This document shows, piece after piece, positions 52,112-60,668 of a stretch of 64,000 nucleotides of DNA; positions within the stretch are counted from its first letter, which is position 1; each line of letters begins with the position of its first letter. Position numbers and translations under genes: made by a program. Under the pieces are notes generated by a model. The model made no database searches. It was not told the origin of the DNA and was given only the letters and a program-made list of their open reading frames with translations. Origin of the DNA: Thermoflexus hugenholtzii (GTDB taxonomy: Bacteria; Chloroflexota; Anaerolineae; Thermoflexales; Thermoflexaceae); contig NZ_CP076326.1 in the NCBI RefSeq assembly GCF_018771565.1, positions 2,604,001 through 2,668,000 of the forward strand. Direction: 5' to 3'.

Positions 52112-53082
52112 TCCAGGCGGAAGGGCTTCGCAAGACCTTTGGGGACATCACCGCCGTGGAGGAGGTCTCCCTGGAGGTGCGCCCGGGGGAGATCGTGGCC
52201 CTCCTGGGCCCCAACGGCGCCGGCAAAACCACCACCGTCCGGATGCTGGCCGCGTTGCTGCGGCCGACGGCCGGCCGGGCCCTGGTCGCCGGCTACGACG
52301 TCCTGCGCCAGCCCGAGGAGGTCCGCCGGCGGGTCGGGCTGCTGACCGAGTTGCCCGGCCTCTACCTGCGGATGACCGGCTACGAGTATCTCGCTTTCTT
52401 CGCGGATCTCTACGAGGTCCCCCGTCCGCTCCTGAAGCAACGGCTGGAGGCCTGGCTGGACCGCCTGGAGCTCCGCGGCGCCCTCCACCAGCGCATCGCC
52501 ACGTATTCCAAAGGGATGCGCCAGAAGCTGGCGCTGTTGCGAGCGTTCCTCCCCTTGCCGCCCGTTTTCCTGCTGGACGAGCCCACCTCGGCGATGGATC
52601 CGCAGAGCGCCCAGGTGGCCCGGGAGATGATCCGCAGCCTGGCGCAAGAAGGTCATGCCGTTCTGCTGTGCACCCATAATCTCTACGAGGCCGAGGCCCT
52701 GGCCCACCGCATCGCCATCCTCTGCCGCGGCCGGATCATCGTGGAGGGCACCCCTCAGGCGCTGCGGGACCGCTTCCTGGGGCCGCCGGTCTACGAGCTG
52801 CGTCTCGCCGCGCCGGCGGGGCAGGTCCTGGAGCTCCTCCCGGAGGGCCTCGCCGTTGTGGAATGGGGAAGCCACTGGGTTCGCTACCGGGCCTCGGATC
52901 CGGAGCGGGAGAACCCGCGGGTGTTGCAAGCGTTGCTGGCCCACGGCCTGCCGGTGGTCTCCCTGTCCGAAGTCCCTCGCCCCCTGGAGGACCTCTACCT
53001 CCGCATCCTGAACGGGGCCGCTCCGCCCGCTTCACCGGATCCAGCGGCCCGATCCGAGGGAGAGCACGCATGCCGCTCGTGA
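52108..53082 (+). CDS. ABC transporter ATP-binding protein (exporter type)
   Basis: A 324-residue ABC ATPase of the ABC-2/drug-export (CcmA-like) class. Walker A is GPNGAGKTTTV near 37, the Q-loop region follows, the signature is YSKGMRQKLAL near 133, and Walker B is VFLLDEPTSAMD near 152. The H-loop is LLCTHNL near 188. About 100 residues of extra C-terminal domain follow. The GTG start overlaps the stop of the previous gene. The product partners the permease at 53070. Confidence 0.9.
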   Translation: MIQAEGLRKTFGDITAVEEVSLEVRPGEIVALLGPNGAGKTTTVRMLAALLRPTAGRALVAGYDVLRQPEEVRRRVGLLTELPGLYLRMTGYEYLAFFADLYEVPRPLLKQRLEAWLDRLELRGALHQRIATYSKGMRQKLALLRAFLPLPPVFLLDEPTSAMDPQSAQVAREMIRSLAQEGHAVLLCTHNLYEAEALAHRIAILCRGRIIVEGTPQALRDRFLGPPVYELRLAAPAGQVLELLPEGLAVVEWGSHWVRYRASDPERENPRVLQALLAHGLPVVSLSEVPRPLEDLYLRILNGAAPPASPDPAARSEGEHACRS

Positions 53083-54542
53083 ACGAGGGGACGGGGCTCC
53101 GGGATCTGGGAAAGCGAGGTCAACGCTGGCTGCGGGGGGCGTGGGTGATCTTCCGGCGGGATCTGCTGGACATCCTGCGGGACTGGCGGCTGGTCTCGCC
53201 CCTGGTCCTGCTCCTGTTGATCTTTCCGGTGCTGGCCCTGCTCTCCGCGGAGGCCGCGACCCGCTACATGGCTCAGTTCGGCGCCCAGCTGGTGGCGGAA
53301 CGCCTGCTGCCGTTCCTGGCCCTGGCGACCGGCTTCCTGCCCCTGACGGTCTGTCTCATCATCCCTCTGGAGACCTTCGTGGGGGAGAAGGAACGGCGGA
53401 CCCTGGAGCCGCTGCTGGCGGCCCCCGTGAGCGACCTGCAGCTCTATGTCGGCAAGGGGCTGGCCGCCCTCATCGTCCCCACCGTCACCTCGCTGCTCGG
53501 AGTCACCTTATATCTGCTCATCCTCATCGCGCGGCGCGCCCTTCCTCCGGATCCGGCGCTCCTCCTCTCCCTTTACGGCATCCTGAGCCTGCACGCGGTG
53601 GTGATGGTGGCAGGGGCCATCGTGATCTCCACCCAATCCTACAGCGTGCGCGGAGCCAACCTCCTGGCCAGCTTCATCATCCTCCCTCTCTCGATGCTGC
53701 TGGTTTTCGAATCGTCCCTTCTCTTCTGGGGCAGCTACCGGATGCTGATGATCATCCTGTGCATCCTGCTCGCCTACGCCGTCCTGCTGGTCCGGATGGG
53801 AGTCGCCCTGTTCAACCGGGAGCAGCTGCTCAGCGCGGAGTTCGACACCCTGGATCTGCGGGGGATGGCGCGGGGGTTCTGGCAGGCGCTACGGATAGGA
53901 GATCCCGAGGGGTTGCCGCGAAGCGGATGGGATGGGCTCTGGGGGCCGATCCGCCGCTCCGGAGGGGCGCTGGCGACCCTGGCCCTCCTGGGGCTGATGG
54001 GGTTCGCCCTCGGGTGGTCCTTGACGCCCGGGATAGGCTCCCTCCCCGCGGAGGCGATCCTGGAACGGCTGGGGCCCGGCGGGCAGAACCTCTCGCGCTC
54101 GCTGGCCTTCCCGCTGACGGCGTGGGGGATCTTCATCCACAACCTGCGGGCGGTGCTGGTGAACACCCTCCTGGGGGCCCTCAGCCTGGGCCTGTGGGTG
54201 GCCTTCTACCCGGTGGGATTGATGGGGTTCATCGGGATGCTGCTCCGCATGCTCTTCACCATCGATCCCTCGCTGGGGATGGCGGGGATCCTGGCCGTGC
54301 TCCCCCACGGGCTCGTCGAGCTGCCCGCCGTCGGCCTGGTGTTCGCGGGCGCGTTACGCCTGAGCCTGACGCTGCTCACCCCGCCGCATCCCCGGAGCCT
54401 GCGGGATCGCCTGCTGCTGGCTCTGGCGGATTGGATCAAGCTCTTTGGGCTGGCGATCCCGCTGCTCCTGCTGGCGGCCTGGATCGAAGCCTATTTGACC
54501 CCCCATCTGGTTCTCGGATGGCTCGCGGCTCGGCTCCCCTGA
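53070..54542 (+). CDS. ABC-2 permease fused to a SpoIIM (DUF95) domain
   Basis: A 490-residue membrane protein. Residues about 20-270 form an ABC-2 permease: WVIFRRDLLDILRDWRLVSP, then the characteristic FVGEKERRTLEPLLAAPVSD. Residues about 345-490 match stage II sporulation protein M: GIFIHNLRAVLVNTLLGAL, VLPHGLVELPAVGLVFAGAL, and a final IEAYLTPHL. In many bacteria SpoIIM-like proteins sit beside, not inside, ABC permease genes. The ATG at 53070 overlaps the ATPase gene by 13 bases. Confidence 0.85.
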   Translation: MPLVNEGTGLRDLGKRGQRWLRGAWVIFRRDLLDILRDWRLVSPLVLLLLIFPVLALLSAEAATRYMAQFGAQLVAERLLPFLALATGFLPLTVCLIIPLETFVGEKERRTLEPLLAAPVSDLQLYVGKGLAALIVPTVTSLLGVTLYLLILIARRALPPDPALLLSLYGILSLHAVVMVAGAIVISTQSYSVRGANLLASFIILPLSMLLVFESSLLFWGSYRMLMIILCILLAYAVLLVRMGVALFNREQLLSAEFDTLDLRGMARGFWQALRIGDPEGLPRSGWDGLWGPIRRSGGALATLALLGLMGFALGWSLTPGIGSLPAEAILERLGPGGQNLSRSLAFPLTAWGIFIHNLRAVLVNTLLGALSLGLWVAFYPVGLMGFIGMLLRMLFTIDPSLGMAGILAVLPHGLVELPAVGLVFAGALRLSLTLLTPPHPRSLRDRLLLALADWIKLFGLAIPLLLLAAWIEAYLTPHLVLGWLAARLP

Positions 54543-54548
54543 GCCGGC

Positions 54549-55604
54549 TCACGGGCGACAGGCCCGTTCCCCTGTCCGGTCGGTGTGGACGCGGAAGGTC
54601 TCCCCGCGGGCTTCCAGGAAGACCACGTAGCCCGGCGTGAGGATCTGCGCATACACCTTCCCCGGCTCCGGGCATCCCAGAGCGGCGTCCGGCCAGTCCA
54701 CCGGCTCCCATGCGACGACCCGGATCGCCTCGGGGGGGAGATCCAGCTGCATGGCCAGGAACCGGACCGCCGCCATCACCGCTTCTGGCTGCGTGGCAGG
54801 GGTTGAGGTGGGATCAGGCGCGCGCTCCATCGCTTCCCTCAGCCATTCCCGGATCGGGGCCAGCGCCGGATCCGCCGCTGCCGGGAGCGCCCCCTCGTGG
54901 AAGATCGCCTTCCGGATCTGCTCCCCTTCCTGAATCGTGACCGCGTAAGCGAAGCCGTCCGGGACCGGCGTGCCCACTTCCTGATCCCGGAACGGGCGGA
55001 GGCCTTCCACCGCCCGGGCGACCGCATCCGGGGTCGTGTTCCAGCGAACATGAAGACGGTTTTTCCGATCCAGGAAATAGAGCGTGCCGTCCGCCATCGC
55101 CATCAGCTCGTGGTCCATCCCGGCGATGCCACCGGTTCGGCGGACCCGCAGGAGGACGCGGGCCGGCAACCCGTTCCACACTTCCCCTTTCGTCACCAGG
55201 ATGTAGGGTTGACCGCGGGGGTTCCGCCGAACCTGTCCGCGCAGCCGGAGCAGCGTTTCGGTGGCCTCCCGGTCGAACGGGCGGAGGGGGATGTCCTTCA
55301 GCGCCTCCTCCCCGGCGGGCACGATGTAGATGCAGCCGGTCGGGTCGGCGACGGCGACGTCGCTGCGGGTAAGGGGCGGCCCCACCCCGGCTTCCCCCAG
55401 CAGATCCCACCCCCGGTAATAGGCGAGGATGGTCACCTCCCGCCCCTGGTAGCCCGAGGGATCCGCGAGGATCTCGCCGATAGGGGTGACGGACTCCCAG
55501 AAGGCCGGTGTGGGGATGATGGTGCCGTTCGAGGGAGACACCGGTGGCCTCGGGGCGCAGGAAACAAGAACACAGAGCAGACCCGCCAGGATCGCTTTCC
55601 TCAT
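54549..55604 (-). CDS. lipoprotein of unknown function
   Basis: A 351-residue lipoprotein with lipobox LVSC at residues 13-16. A beta-barrel OB-like part follows (GREVTILAYYRGWDLL, then LLRLRGQVRRNPRGQPYI). The C-terminal part (about 290-345) has the widespread motif WPDAALGCPEPG, then ILTPGYVVFLEARG and FRVHTD, found in many uncharacterised secreted proteins. It converges on the SpoIIM fusion gene six bases away. GGAGGC precedes the ATG. Confidence 0.75.
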   Translation of the reverse strand: MRKAILAGLLCVLVSCAPRPPVSPSNGTIIPTPAFWESVTPIGEILADPSGYQGREVTILAYYRGWDLLGEAGVGPPLTRSDVAVADPTGCIYIVPAGEEALKDIPLRPFDREATETLLRLRGQVRRNPRGQPYILVTKGEVWNGLPARVLLRVRRTGGIAGMDHELMAMADGTLYFLDRKNRLHVRWNTTPDAVARAVEGLRPFRDQEVGTPVPDGFAYAVTIQEGEQIRKAIFHEGALPAAADPALAPIREWLREAMERAPDPTSTPATQPEAVMAAVRFLAMQLDLPPEAIRVVAWEPVDWPDAALGCPEPGKVYAQILTPGYVVFLEARGETFRVHTDRTGERACRP

Positions 55605-55706
55605 TGTTTGCCTCCTCCCGCCAGCGGCAGCCCATGGTTCCGATAAAGAGACGCCTGGGCACTTCCGGTGGTTCCGACAGGCCCTTTCCCACGAGGATCC
55701 GTGAGG

Positions 55707-56552
55707 TCACGGCGTCCAGAACCGGCCGAAGCCCAGGGCGGCGGCGGCCATGGACCCGAAGAACAGGGCGGCGCTGAGGCCCAGGAGGAGGAAATCGTGG
55801 CGCCGGAACCGCAGCTCCGTCAGCCAGGTGCGGCGTCCCACGCCGAAGGCCCGCAGGTCCATCGCGTCGATGATGTCTTCGGCGGCCATCAGGGCGTGCA
55901 GGGTGACCGGGACCACCAGGGGGGCGAGGCGCCGGATTTGGGCGATGGGGCCGCCGCGCACGTTCTCCAGCTCATACCCCCGAGCCCGCTGGGCATCCAT
56001 GGTTTGCATGGCGTCCCGTCCCAGGGTGGGGATGAAGCGGAAGGCCAGGTCCATGGCGTAAGCGATCTTGTCCGGCAGACCCAGGCCCCGGAAGACCACG
56101 CCATACTGGGAGGGATCCAGGGTGTAGGGGATCAGGATGGCCGCGGTGATCACCGTCCCCATCCGGCACATCTGGCTGAGGGCGAAGAAGAGGCGCTCCA
56201 CCGTGATGGGGATGGCCGGGGTCCATCCGAACAGGGAGATCGGCAGGGTCAGGCGGGCCAGCAGCCGCTCCGTCTGATAGACTTCGAAGCCTCCACGGCC
56301 GGTCAGGAAAGTGATGAACACGAACACGAAGGCCACGAAGCCGGTGAACAGCCAAGCCCGACGGGTTTCCCGCCAGGTCAGCCGGTTCAGCCGGAAGTAG
56401 AGGAGGGCCAGGCCCCACAGGCCCGCCAGCACCCGCACGTCCCAGAAGAAGAGGGTGGAGAGCATCAACGAGAGGGCGGCGAGCAGACGGGCCCGCGGGT
56501 CGAAGGCCTCCAGGAAGCTGCCCCGCCGTCGATAGGGCCATGTCACCAGCAC
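55707..56552 (-). CDS. ECF transporter transmembrane component (EcfT)
   Basis: A 281-residue membrane protein with about five helices. The family begins at SFLEAFDPRARLLAALSL. The two coupling-helix motifs that bind the ATPases are visible in the second half: MDAQRARGYELE near 180 and IIDAMDLRAFGVGRRT near 235 (Ala-Arg-Gly type). No ATG is suitable; a GTG at 56552 follows GGAGGAGGAGGG and is taken as start. It is downstream of the S component in the same operon. Confidence 0.85.
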   Translation of the reverse strand: MLVTWPYRRRGSFLEAFDPRARLLAALSLMLSTLFFWDVRVLAGLWGLALLYFRLNRLTWRETRRAWLFTGFVAFVFVFITFLTGRGGFEVYQTERLLARLTLPISLFGWTPAIPITVERLFFALSQMCRMGTVITAAILIPYTLDPSQYGVVFRGLGLPDKIAYAMDLAFRFIPTLGRDAMQTMDAQRARGYELENVRGGPIAQIRRLAPLVVPVTLHALMAAEDIIDAMDLRAFGVGRRTWLTELRFRRHDFLLLGLSAALFFGSMAAAALGFGRFWTP

Positions 56553-56586
56553 CAGGCCCTCCTCCTCCAGACGCGGGGACCCTGGC

Positions 56587-57489
56587 TCATGCCACCCCGG
56601 CGCCCCGGCCCAGTTGCTGCTGCAGGGCGTTGTAGGCGCCCACCAGCAACGGGGTGAGGATGGCCGCGTGGAGGATGTTCGGTCCCGCTGCCGGCACGAA
56701 CTCCCCGAGCAGGGCCACCGCGGGCGGATAGCCATTGATCCAGATGTCGGCGATGGCCGCGAAGCCGATGCCCACGATGTTGGCCACCGCTCCCCAGACG
56801 ATCACCGAGGCCAGGGCGATGTTCCGCCCCAGCGCGAACCGGAGGGCCACCACCAGCGCCGCCCCGATCAGCGGCACCCAGCGCATCAGCGGGCTGAGGG
56901 GTCCGCCGAAGAAGGGGCTCTCAATCTCGGTGGTCATCGCCCACAGGCTCAGCGCGACGCCCACCACCGCCACGAGGCCGGTGAGGATGTTCAAAGCCCG
57001 CTCACGCCCCAGGATCACCGGCAGCCCGGCCACCAGGCCGATCAGGCCGTTCCCGATGTCCCAGGCGGGGAACACCCCCCATCCGGTAAGGAAGTCCCCC
57101 AGGATGTTGCCCACGGCCCCGGTGAAGAAGCCGACAGCGGGCCCGAAGACGTAGCCGAAGAAGACCGGGAAGACGATGGCCGGGCGCAGCGCCACCTGAC
57201 TCACCGAGGGGACCACGAAGACGGTGCCGTTGAAAAGATACGAAAAGACGCCGTAGAGGGCAGCGCCGATGGCCATATACACCACCTCACGGGTGCCGAT
57301 CTGCCAGGCCGGATGATCCGCGGTGGCGAAGTAGACGATGTAGACGATCACGGCCCCGATGGCCACCCAGAGCAGCCAGCCGAAGCCCTGTAGCCGAACT
57401 CCCTCCGGCCCGGTCATCAGGCTGGCCAGCGCCATCAACAGGACGACCACGATCAATAAGATCAACCAGGTCAGAGCTTTGCGCGCCAT
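56587..57489 (-). CDS. ECF transporter substrate-binding S component
   Basis: A 300-residue protein with about eight to ten hydrophobic helices. The centre resembles S components: EVVYMAIGAALYGVFSYLFNG, VFPVFFGYVFGPAVGFFTG, and GAVGNILGDFLTGWGVFPAWDIGNGLIG. The second half contains another set of helices with WINGYPPAVALLGEFVPAAGPN. The ligand cannot be told; the double ATPase next door recalls the thiamine-precursor and cobalt types. GGAGGCGGCC precedes the ATG. Confidence 0.8.
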   Translation of the reverse strand: MARKALTWLILLIVVVLLMALASLMTGPEGVRLQGFGWLLWVAIGAVIVYIVYFATADHPAWQIGTREVVYMAIGAALYGVFSYLFNGTVFVVPSVSQVALRPAIVFPVFFGYVFGPAVGFFTGAVGNILGDFLTGWGVFPAWDIGNGLIGLVAGLPVILGRERALNILTGLVAVVGVALSLWAMTTEIESPFFGGPLSPLMRWVPLIGAALVVALRFALGRNIALASVIVWGAVANIVGIGFAAIADIWINGYPPAVALLGEFVPAAGPNILHAAILTPLLVGAYNALQQQLGRGAGVA

Positions 57490-57574
57490 GGCCGCCTCCT
57501 GAGATAAGGATGCTCCACCTTCTCAAAGAAAGAGGGCTGGCTTCTCTTCAATTATAAAGAATCGCTCCTTACAC

Positions 57575-59212
57575 TCAATCAACACCCTGGAGCCAGGCGC
57601 ACAGACGATCGGCCCGCATGAAGCGGCCGGTTCGGGGAAGATGCTGGCGGTTCGCCTCCAGCAGAGAGGTCGGGACCAACCGCCCCCGGCGCATCACCTC
57701 CGGATCGCTCAACACGGCCTCCGGGGGGCCGTCGGCGATCAGCTGACCATCCGCCATCACCCAGATGCGATTGGCGAAGGAGAGGGCCAGATCCAGATCA
57801 TGGGTGATGAACACCAGGGCGTCCGCTGCCTGGGCCGTCCCGAAGACCAGCTCGGCGATGGCGTTCATCAAGCGCATGCAGGTCTGATAGTCCTGGCCCG
57901 CCGTGGGCTCGTCCATCACCAGGATCCGGCTCCGCATGCTGAGGACCGAAGCGATGGTCACTCGCTTCTGCTGACCGAAACTCAGGGCCCATGGGGAGGA
58001 GCGGGCCTGGTCCAGCAACCCAACCTGTTCCAGGGCCCAGCGGACGTCGGCTTCGACCTGATGGGGAGGGCGGCCCAGGTTCCGGGGCCCGAAGGCCACC
58101 TCCTCCCACACCGTGGGGGCGAAGAGCATATGGCTGGGGCTCTGGAACACATAGCCGATGGTGCGGGCGATGCTGGCCACCGTCTGCGCCCGCGTCTCCT
58201 TTCCTCCGACCCAGACCCGGCCCCTTCGGGGCTTGAGCAGCCCCATGGCCAGCTTCAGCAATGTCGTCTTGCCCGCGCCATTGGGGCCGAGGATGGCCAG
58301 GCTGTCCCCTTTCCGGATCTCCGCCTGGATCCCCCGCAACACGTCCGGGCCATCGCCGTAGCCGAAGGACACGTCCTCGAAGACCACCAGCGGGGGCGCG
58401 TTAGGAGAGGCCGGGGGGATCTCCACCCCCGGCGTCGGGCGCCCCTTCAGCGTCGACCAGCGCTGGAGCCAGACCCGGAATGGAACCTTCACCGCGGTCG
58501 GATCCACACGTTCGAAGAAGGACTCTGGATCCCCATCGAAGACCAAGCGTCCGTCCTCCAAATACAGCACCCGCCTGGGGCCCGCCTGGAGGGCATCCTC
58601 CACCCGATGCTCCACCAGGAGGATGGTATGACCCTCCCGATGAAGCTGGCGGAAGACCGCCAGGGCCTCCTGGGCGCTCTGGGGATCCAGGGAAGCGAGC
58701 GGCTCGTCCAGCAACAGGATGCGCGGGGCCATGGCCAGCACCCCCGCCAGGGCCACCCGCTGCTTCTCCCCCCCGGAGAGCTGGAACGTGGGACGATCAC
58801 GCAGATGGGCGATCCCCAGGGCGTGCAGGACCTCCTCCACCCGCTCCAGGATCTTCGCCCGTGGCCAGCCCAGGTTCTCCAGCCCGAAGGCCACATCGTG
58901 CAGCACGTCGGCGGCCACAATCTGACGCTCCGGATCCTGAAGCAGGGTTCCCACCTGCTGGGAGAGCCGGGCCATGGGCCATGCGCGGGGATCGTGGCCC
59001 CCGATGCGGATGGTGCCTCGCAGCTCCCCTTTGTAGCTGCGGGGGATCAGCCCGTTCAACGCCCGCAGGAGGGTGCTCTTCCCGCAGCCGCTCGGGCCGG
59101 CTATCAAGGCCATCTCCCCCTCCTCCAGGGCGAACGAGAGGTCATGGATGGCCGGCTGCGGCCGCGCCGCATAACGGAACGTGAGCTCGTGAACCTCCAG
59201 GATCGGACCCAT
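57575..59212 (-). CDS. ECF transporter ATPase, two ABC domains in one chain
   Basis: A 545-residue protein that fuses the two energising subunits of an ECF transporter. First domain: GPSGCGKSTLLRA near 40, FQLSGGEKQRVALAG, ILLLDEPLASLDP. Second: GPNGAGKTTLLKLAMG near 310, PWALSFGQQKRVTIAS, ILVMDEPTAGQDY. All Walker and signature motifs are intact in both, although the second signature is SFGQQ. It is first in the operon with S and T components. Confidence 0.9.
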   Translation of the reverse strand: MGPILEVHELTFRYAARPQPAIHDLSFALEEGEMALIAGPSGCGKSTLLRALNGLIPRSYKGELRGTIRIGGHDPRAWPMARLSQQVGTLLQDPERQIVAADVLHDVAFGLENLGWPRAKILERVEEVLHALGIAHLRDRPTFQLSGGEKQRVALAGVLAMAPRILLLDEPLASLDPQSAQEALAVFRQLHREGHTILLVEHRVEDALQAGPRRVLYLEDGRLVFDGDPESFFERVDPTAVKVPFRVWLQRWSTLKGRPTPGVEIPPASPNAPPLVVFEDVSFGYGDGPDVLRGIQAEIRKGDSLAILGPNGAGKTTLLKLAMGLLKPRRGRVWVGGKETRAQTVASIARTIGYVFQSPSHMLFAPTVWEEVAFGPRNLGRPPHQVEADVRWALEQVGLLDQARSSPWALSFGQQKRVTIASVLSMRSRILVMDEPTAGQDYQTCMRLMNAIAELVFGTAQAADALVFITHDLDLALSFANRIWVMADGQLIADGPPEAVLSDPEVMRRGRLVPTSLLEANRQHLPRTGRFMRADRLCAWLQGVD

Positions 59213-59353
59213 CCCTCATCCTCGCTGGCGCTTCCTGAGAGCGGGAGATCGATGGCGCTGCCACGCCACGGGTTCCGCGTTGCGCAAGATTGTAACACAG
59301 GCCGGGCCCTTCCCGGGGCACGTCTCCCCAAACTCCGGTGTAACATCTGACAA

Positions 59354-59369
59354 CCCTCACTTGTGAGGG
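59354..59369. promoter_or_regulatory. palindromic operator over the aminotransferase -35 box
   Basis: CCCTCAC, two T, GTGAGGG: a perfect inverted repeat. It covers the first bases of the -35 hexamer at 59361. The regulator is not encoded nearby as far as I can see. Confidence 0.5.
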
Positions 59370-59389
59370 AATCGCTCCGAAGGCATAAT
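59361..59389 (+). promoter_or_regulatory. promoter of the aminotransferase gene
   Basis: TTGTGA (59361-59366), 17 bp, CATAAT (59384-59389). The predicted start near 59396 gives a leader of about 46 bases. It lies in the 229-bp space between the divergent ECF operon and this gene. Confidence 0.65.
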
Positions 59390-59441
59390 GCGGAGTGTGG
59401 AAGGAAGCAACCCCCACCTGCTTGTGGAACGGGAGGCGTCT

Positions 59442-60626
59442 ATGCGGCTGGCGGAGCGGATGTCCCGCTTGGGCACGGAGACGGCCTTTGAGGTGCTGGC
59501 GCGGGCCAAGGCCCTGGAGGCCCAGGGGCGGGAGATCATTCATCTGGAGATCGGGGAGCCGGACTTCGACACCCCGGCCCACATCAAGGCCGCTGCCGTC
59601 CGCGCCCTGGAGGAGGGATGGACTCACTACACCCCCGCCGCCGGGATCCCCGCCCTGCGGGAGGCCATCGCCGACTACATCCGCCGCACCCGGGGGATCC
59701 CGGTCGGGCCCGAGCACGTGGTGGTGGTGCCCGGCGGCAAGCCCATCATGTTCTTCGCCATCCTGGCCCTGGTGGAGGAGGGGGACGAGGTCATCTACCC
59801 CAACCCCGGCTTCCCCATCTATGAGTCCATGATCCGCTTTGTGGGCGCTCGCCCCGTCCCCCTGCGCCTGCGCATGGAGAACGAGTTCCGGGTGGATGTG
59901 GAGGAGCTGGCCCGCCTCATCACCCCCCGCACCCGCATGCTCATCCTCAACTCCCCCGCCAACCCCACCGGCGGGGTGCTGACCCGGGAGGACCTGGAAG
60001 CCATCGCCGAGCTGTGCCTGAAACACGATCTGGTGGTGCTCTCCGATGAGATCTACAGCCGCATCCTCTATGAAGGGGAGCACATCAGCATCGCCAGCTT
60101 CCCCGGGATGCTGGAGCGCACCATCATCCTGGACGGCTTCAGCAAGACCTACGCCATGACCGGCTGGCGGCTGGGTTACGGGGTGATGCCCGAACCCCTG
60201 GCCGAGGCCGTCACCCGACTGATGATCAACTCCAACTCCTGCACCGCCGCCTTCACCCAGATCGCTGGGATCGCGGCGCTGACCGGCCCCCAGGACGACG
60301 TCGATCGCATGGTGGCCGCCTTCCGGGAGCGCCGTGAGGTGATGGTGGAGGGGCTCAACCGCCTCCCCGGCTTCCGCTGCTTGAAGCCCAAAGGCGCCTT
60401 CTACGCTTTCCCCAACATCGAAGGGACCGGGATGTCCTCCCGGGAGCTGGCCCACTATCTCCTGGAGGAAGCCGGGGTGGCCGTGCTCTCCGGCACGGCC
60501 TTCGGGGAATACGGCGAGGGCTTCCTGCGTCTCTCCTTCGCCAACTCCATCGAGAACATCCAGAAGGCCCTGGAGCGCATCGAAAAAGCCCTCCAGCGCC
60601 TCCCCATCCGCGCGGCGGCCTCATAA
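59442..60626 (+). CDS. class I/II PLP aminotransferase (aspartate aminotransferase family)
   Basis: A 394-residue enzyme. The substrate/cofactor motifs are LEIGEPDFDTPAHI near 33, YTPAAGIPALREAIA near 66, NSPANPTGGVL near 170, and the PLP lysine in LDGFSKTYAMTGWRLGY near 235. RLSFANSIENI near 370 holds the conserved Arg for the substrate carboxylate. The acceptor amino acid could be Asp, Ala, Tyr or another; the sequence does not settle this. GGGAGGCG precedes the ATG at 59442. Confidence 0.9.
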   Translation: MRLAERMSRLGTETAFEVLARAKALEAQGREIIHLEIGEPDFDTPAHIKAAAVRALEEGWTHYTPAAGIPALREAIADYIRRTRGIPVGPEHVVVVPGGKPIMFFAILALVEEGDEVIYPNPGFPIYESMIRFVGARPVPLRLRMENEFRVDVEELARLITPRTRMLILNSPANPTGGVLTREDLEAIAELCLKHDLVVLSDEIYSRILYEGEHISIASFPGMLERTIILDGFSKTYAMTGWRLGYGVMPEPLAEAVTRLMINSNSCTAAFTQIAGIAALTGPQDDVDRMVAAFRERREVMVEGLNRLPGFRCLKPKGAFYAFPNIEGTGMSSRELAHYLLEEAGVAVLSGTAFGEYGEGFLRLSFANSIENIQKALERIEKALQRLPIRAAAS

Positions 60627-60632
60627 AGCACC

Positions 60633-60660
60633 GGGGGCACAGGTTGAGACCTGTGCCCCC
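60633..60660. terminator. bidirectional hairpin between convergent genes
   Basis: GGGGGCACAGGT and ACCTGTGCCCCC, 12 bp each with a TGAG loop, directly between the aminotransferase stop and the stop of the minus-strand CapA gene. No T-run. Confidence 0.65.
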
Positions 60661-60668
60661 AAGCGTTC

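Noticed and set aside
59230-59300. TPP riboswitch because of a CTGAGA at about 59237
   Set aside because: It is on the plus strand, opposite to the ECF operon, and the second conserved part of the TPP element is missing.
57641-59350. 569-codon plus-strand frame
   Set aside because: Antisense of the double ECF ATPase, which has two full sets of ABC motifs.
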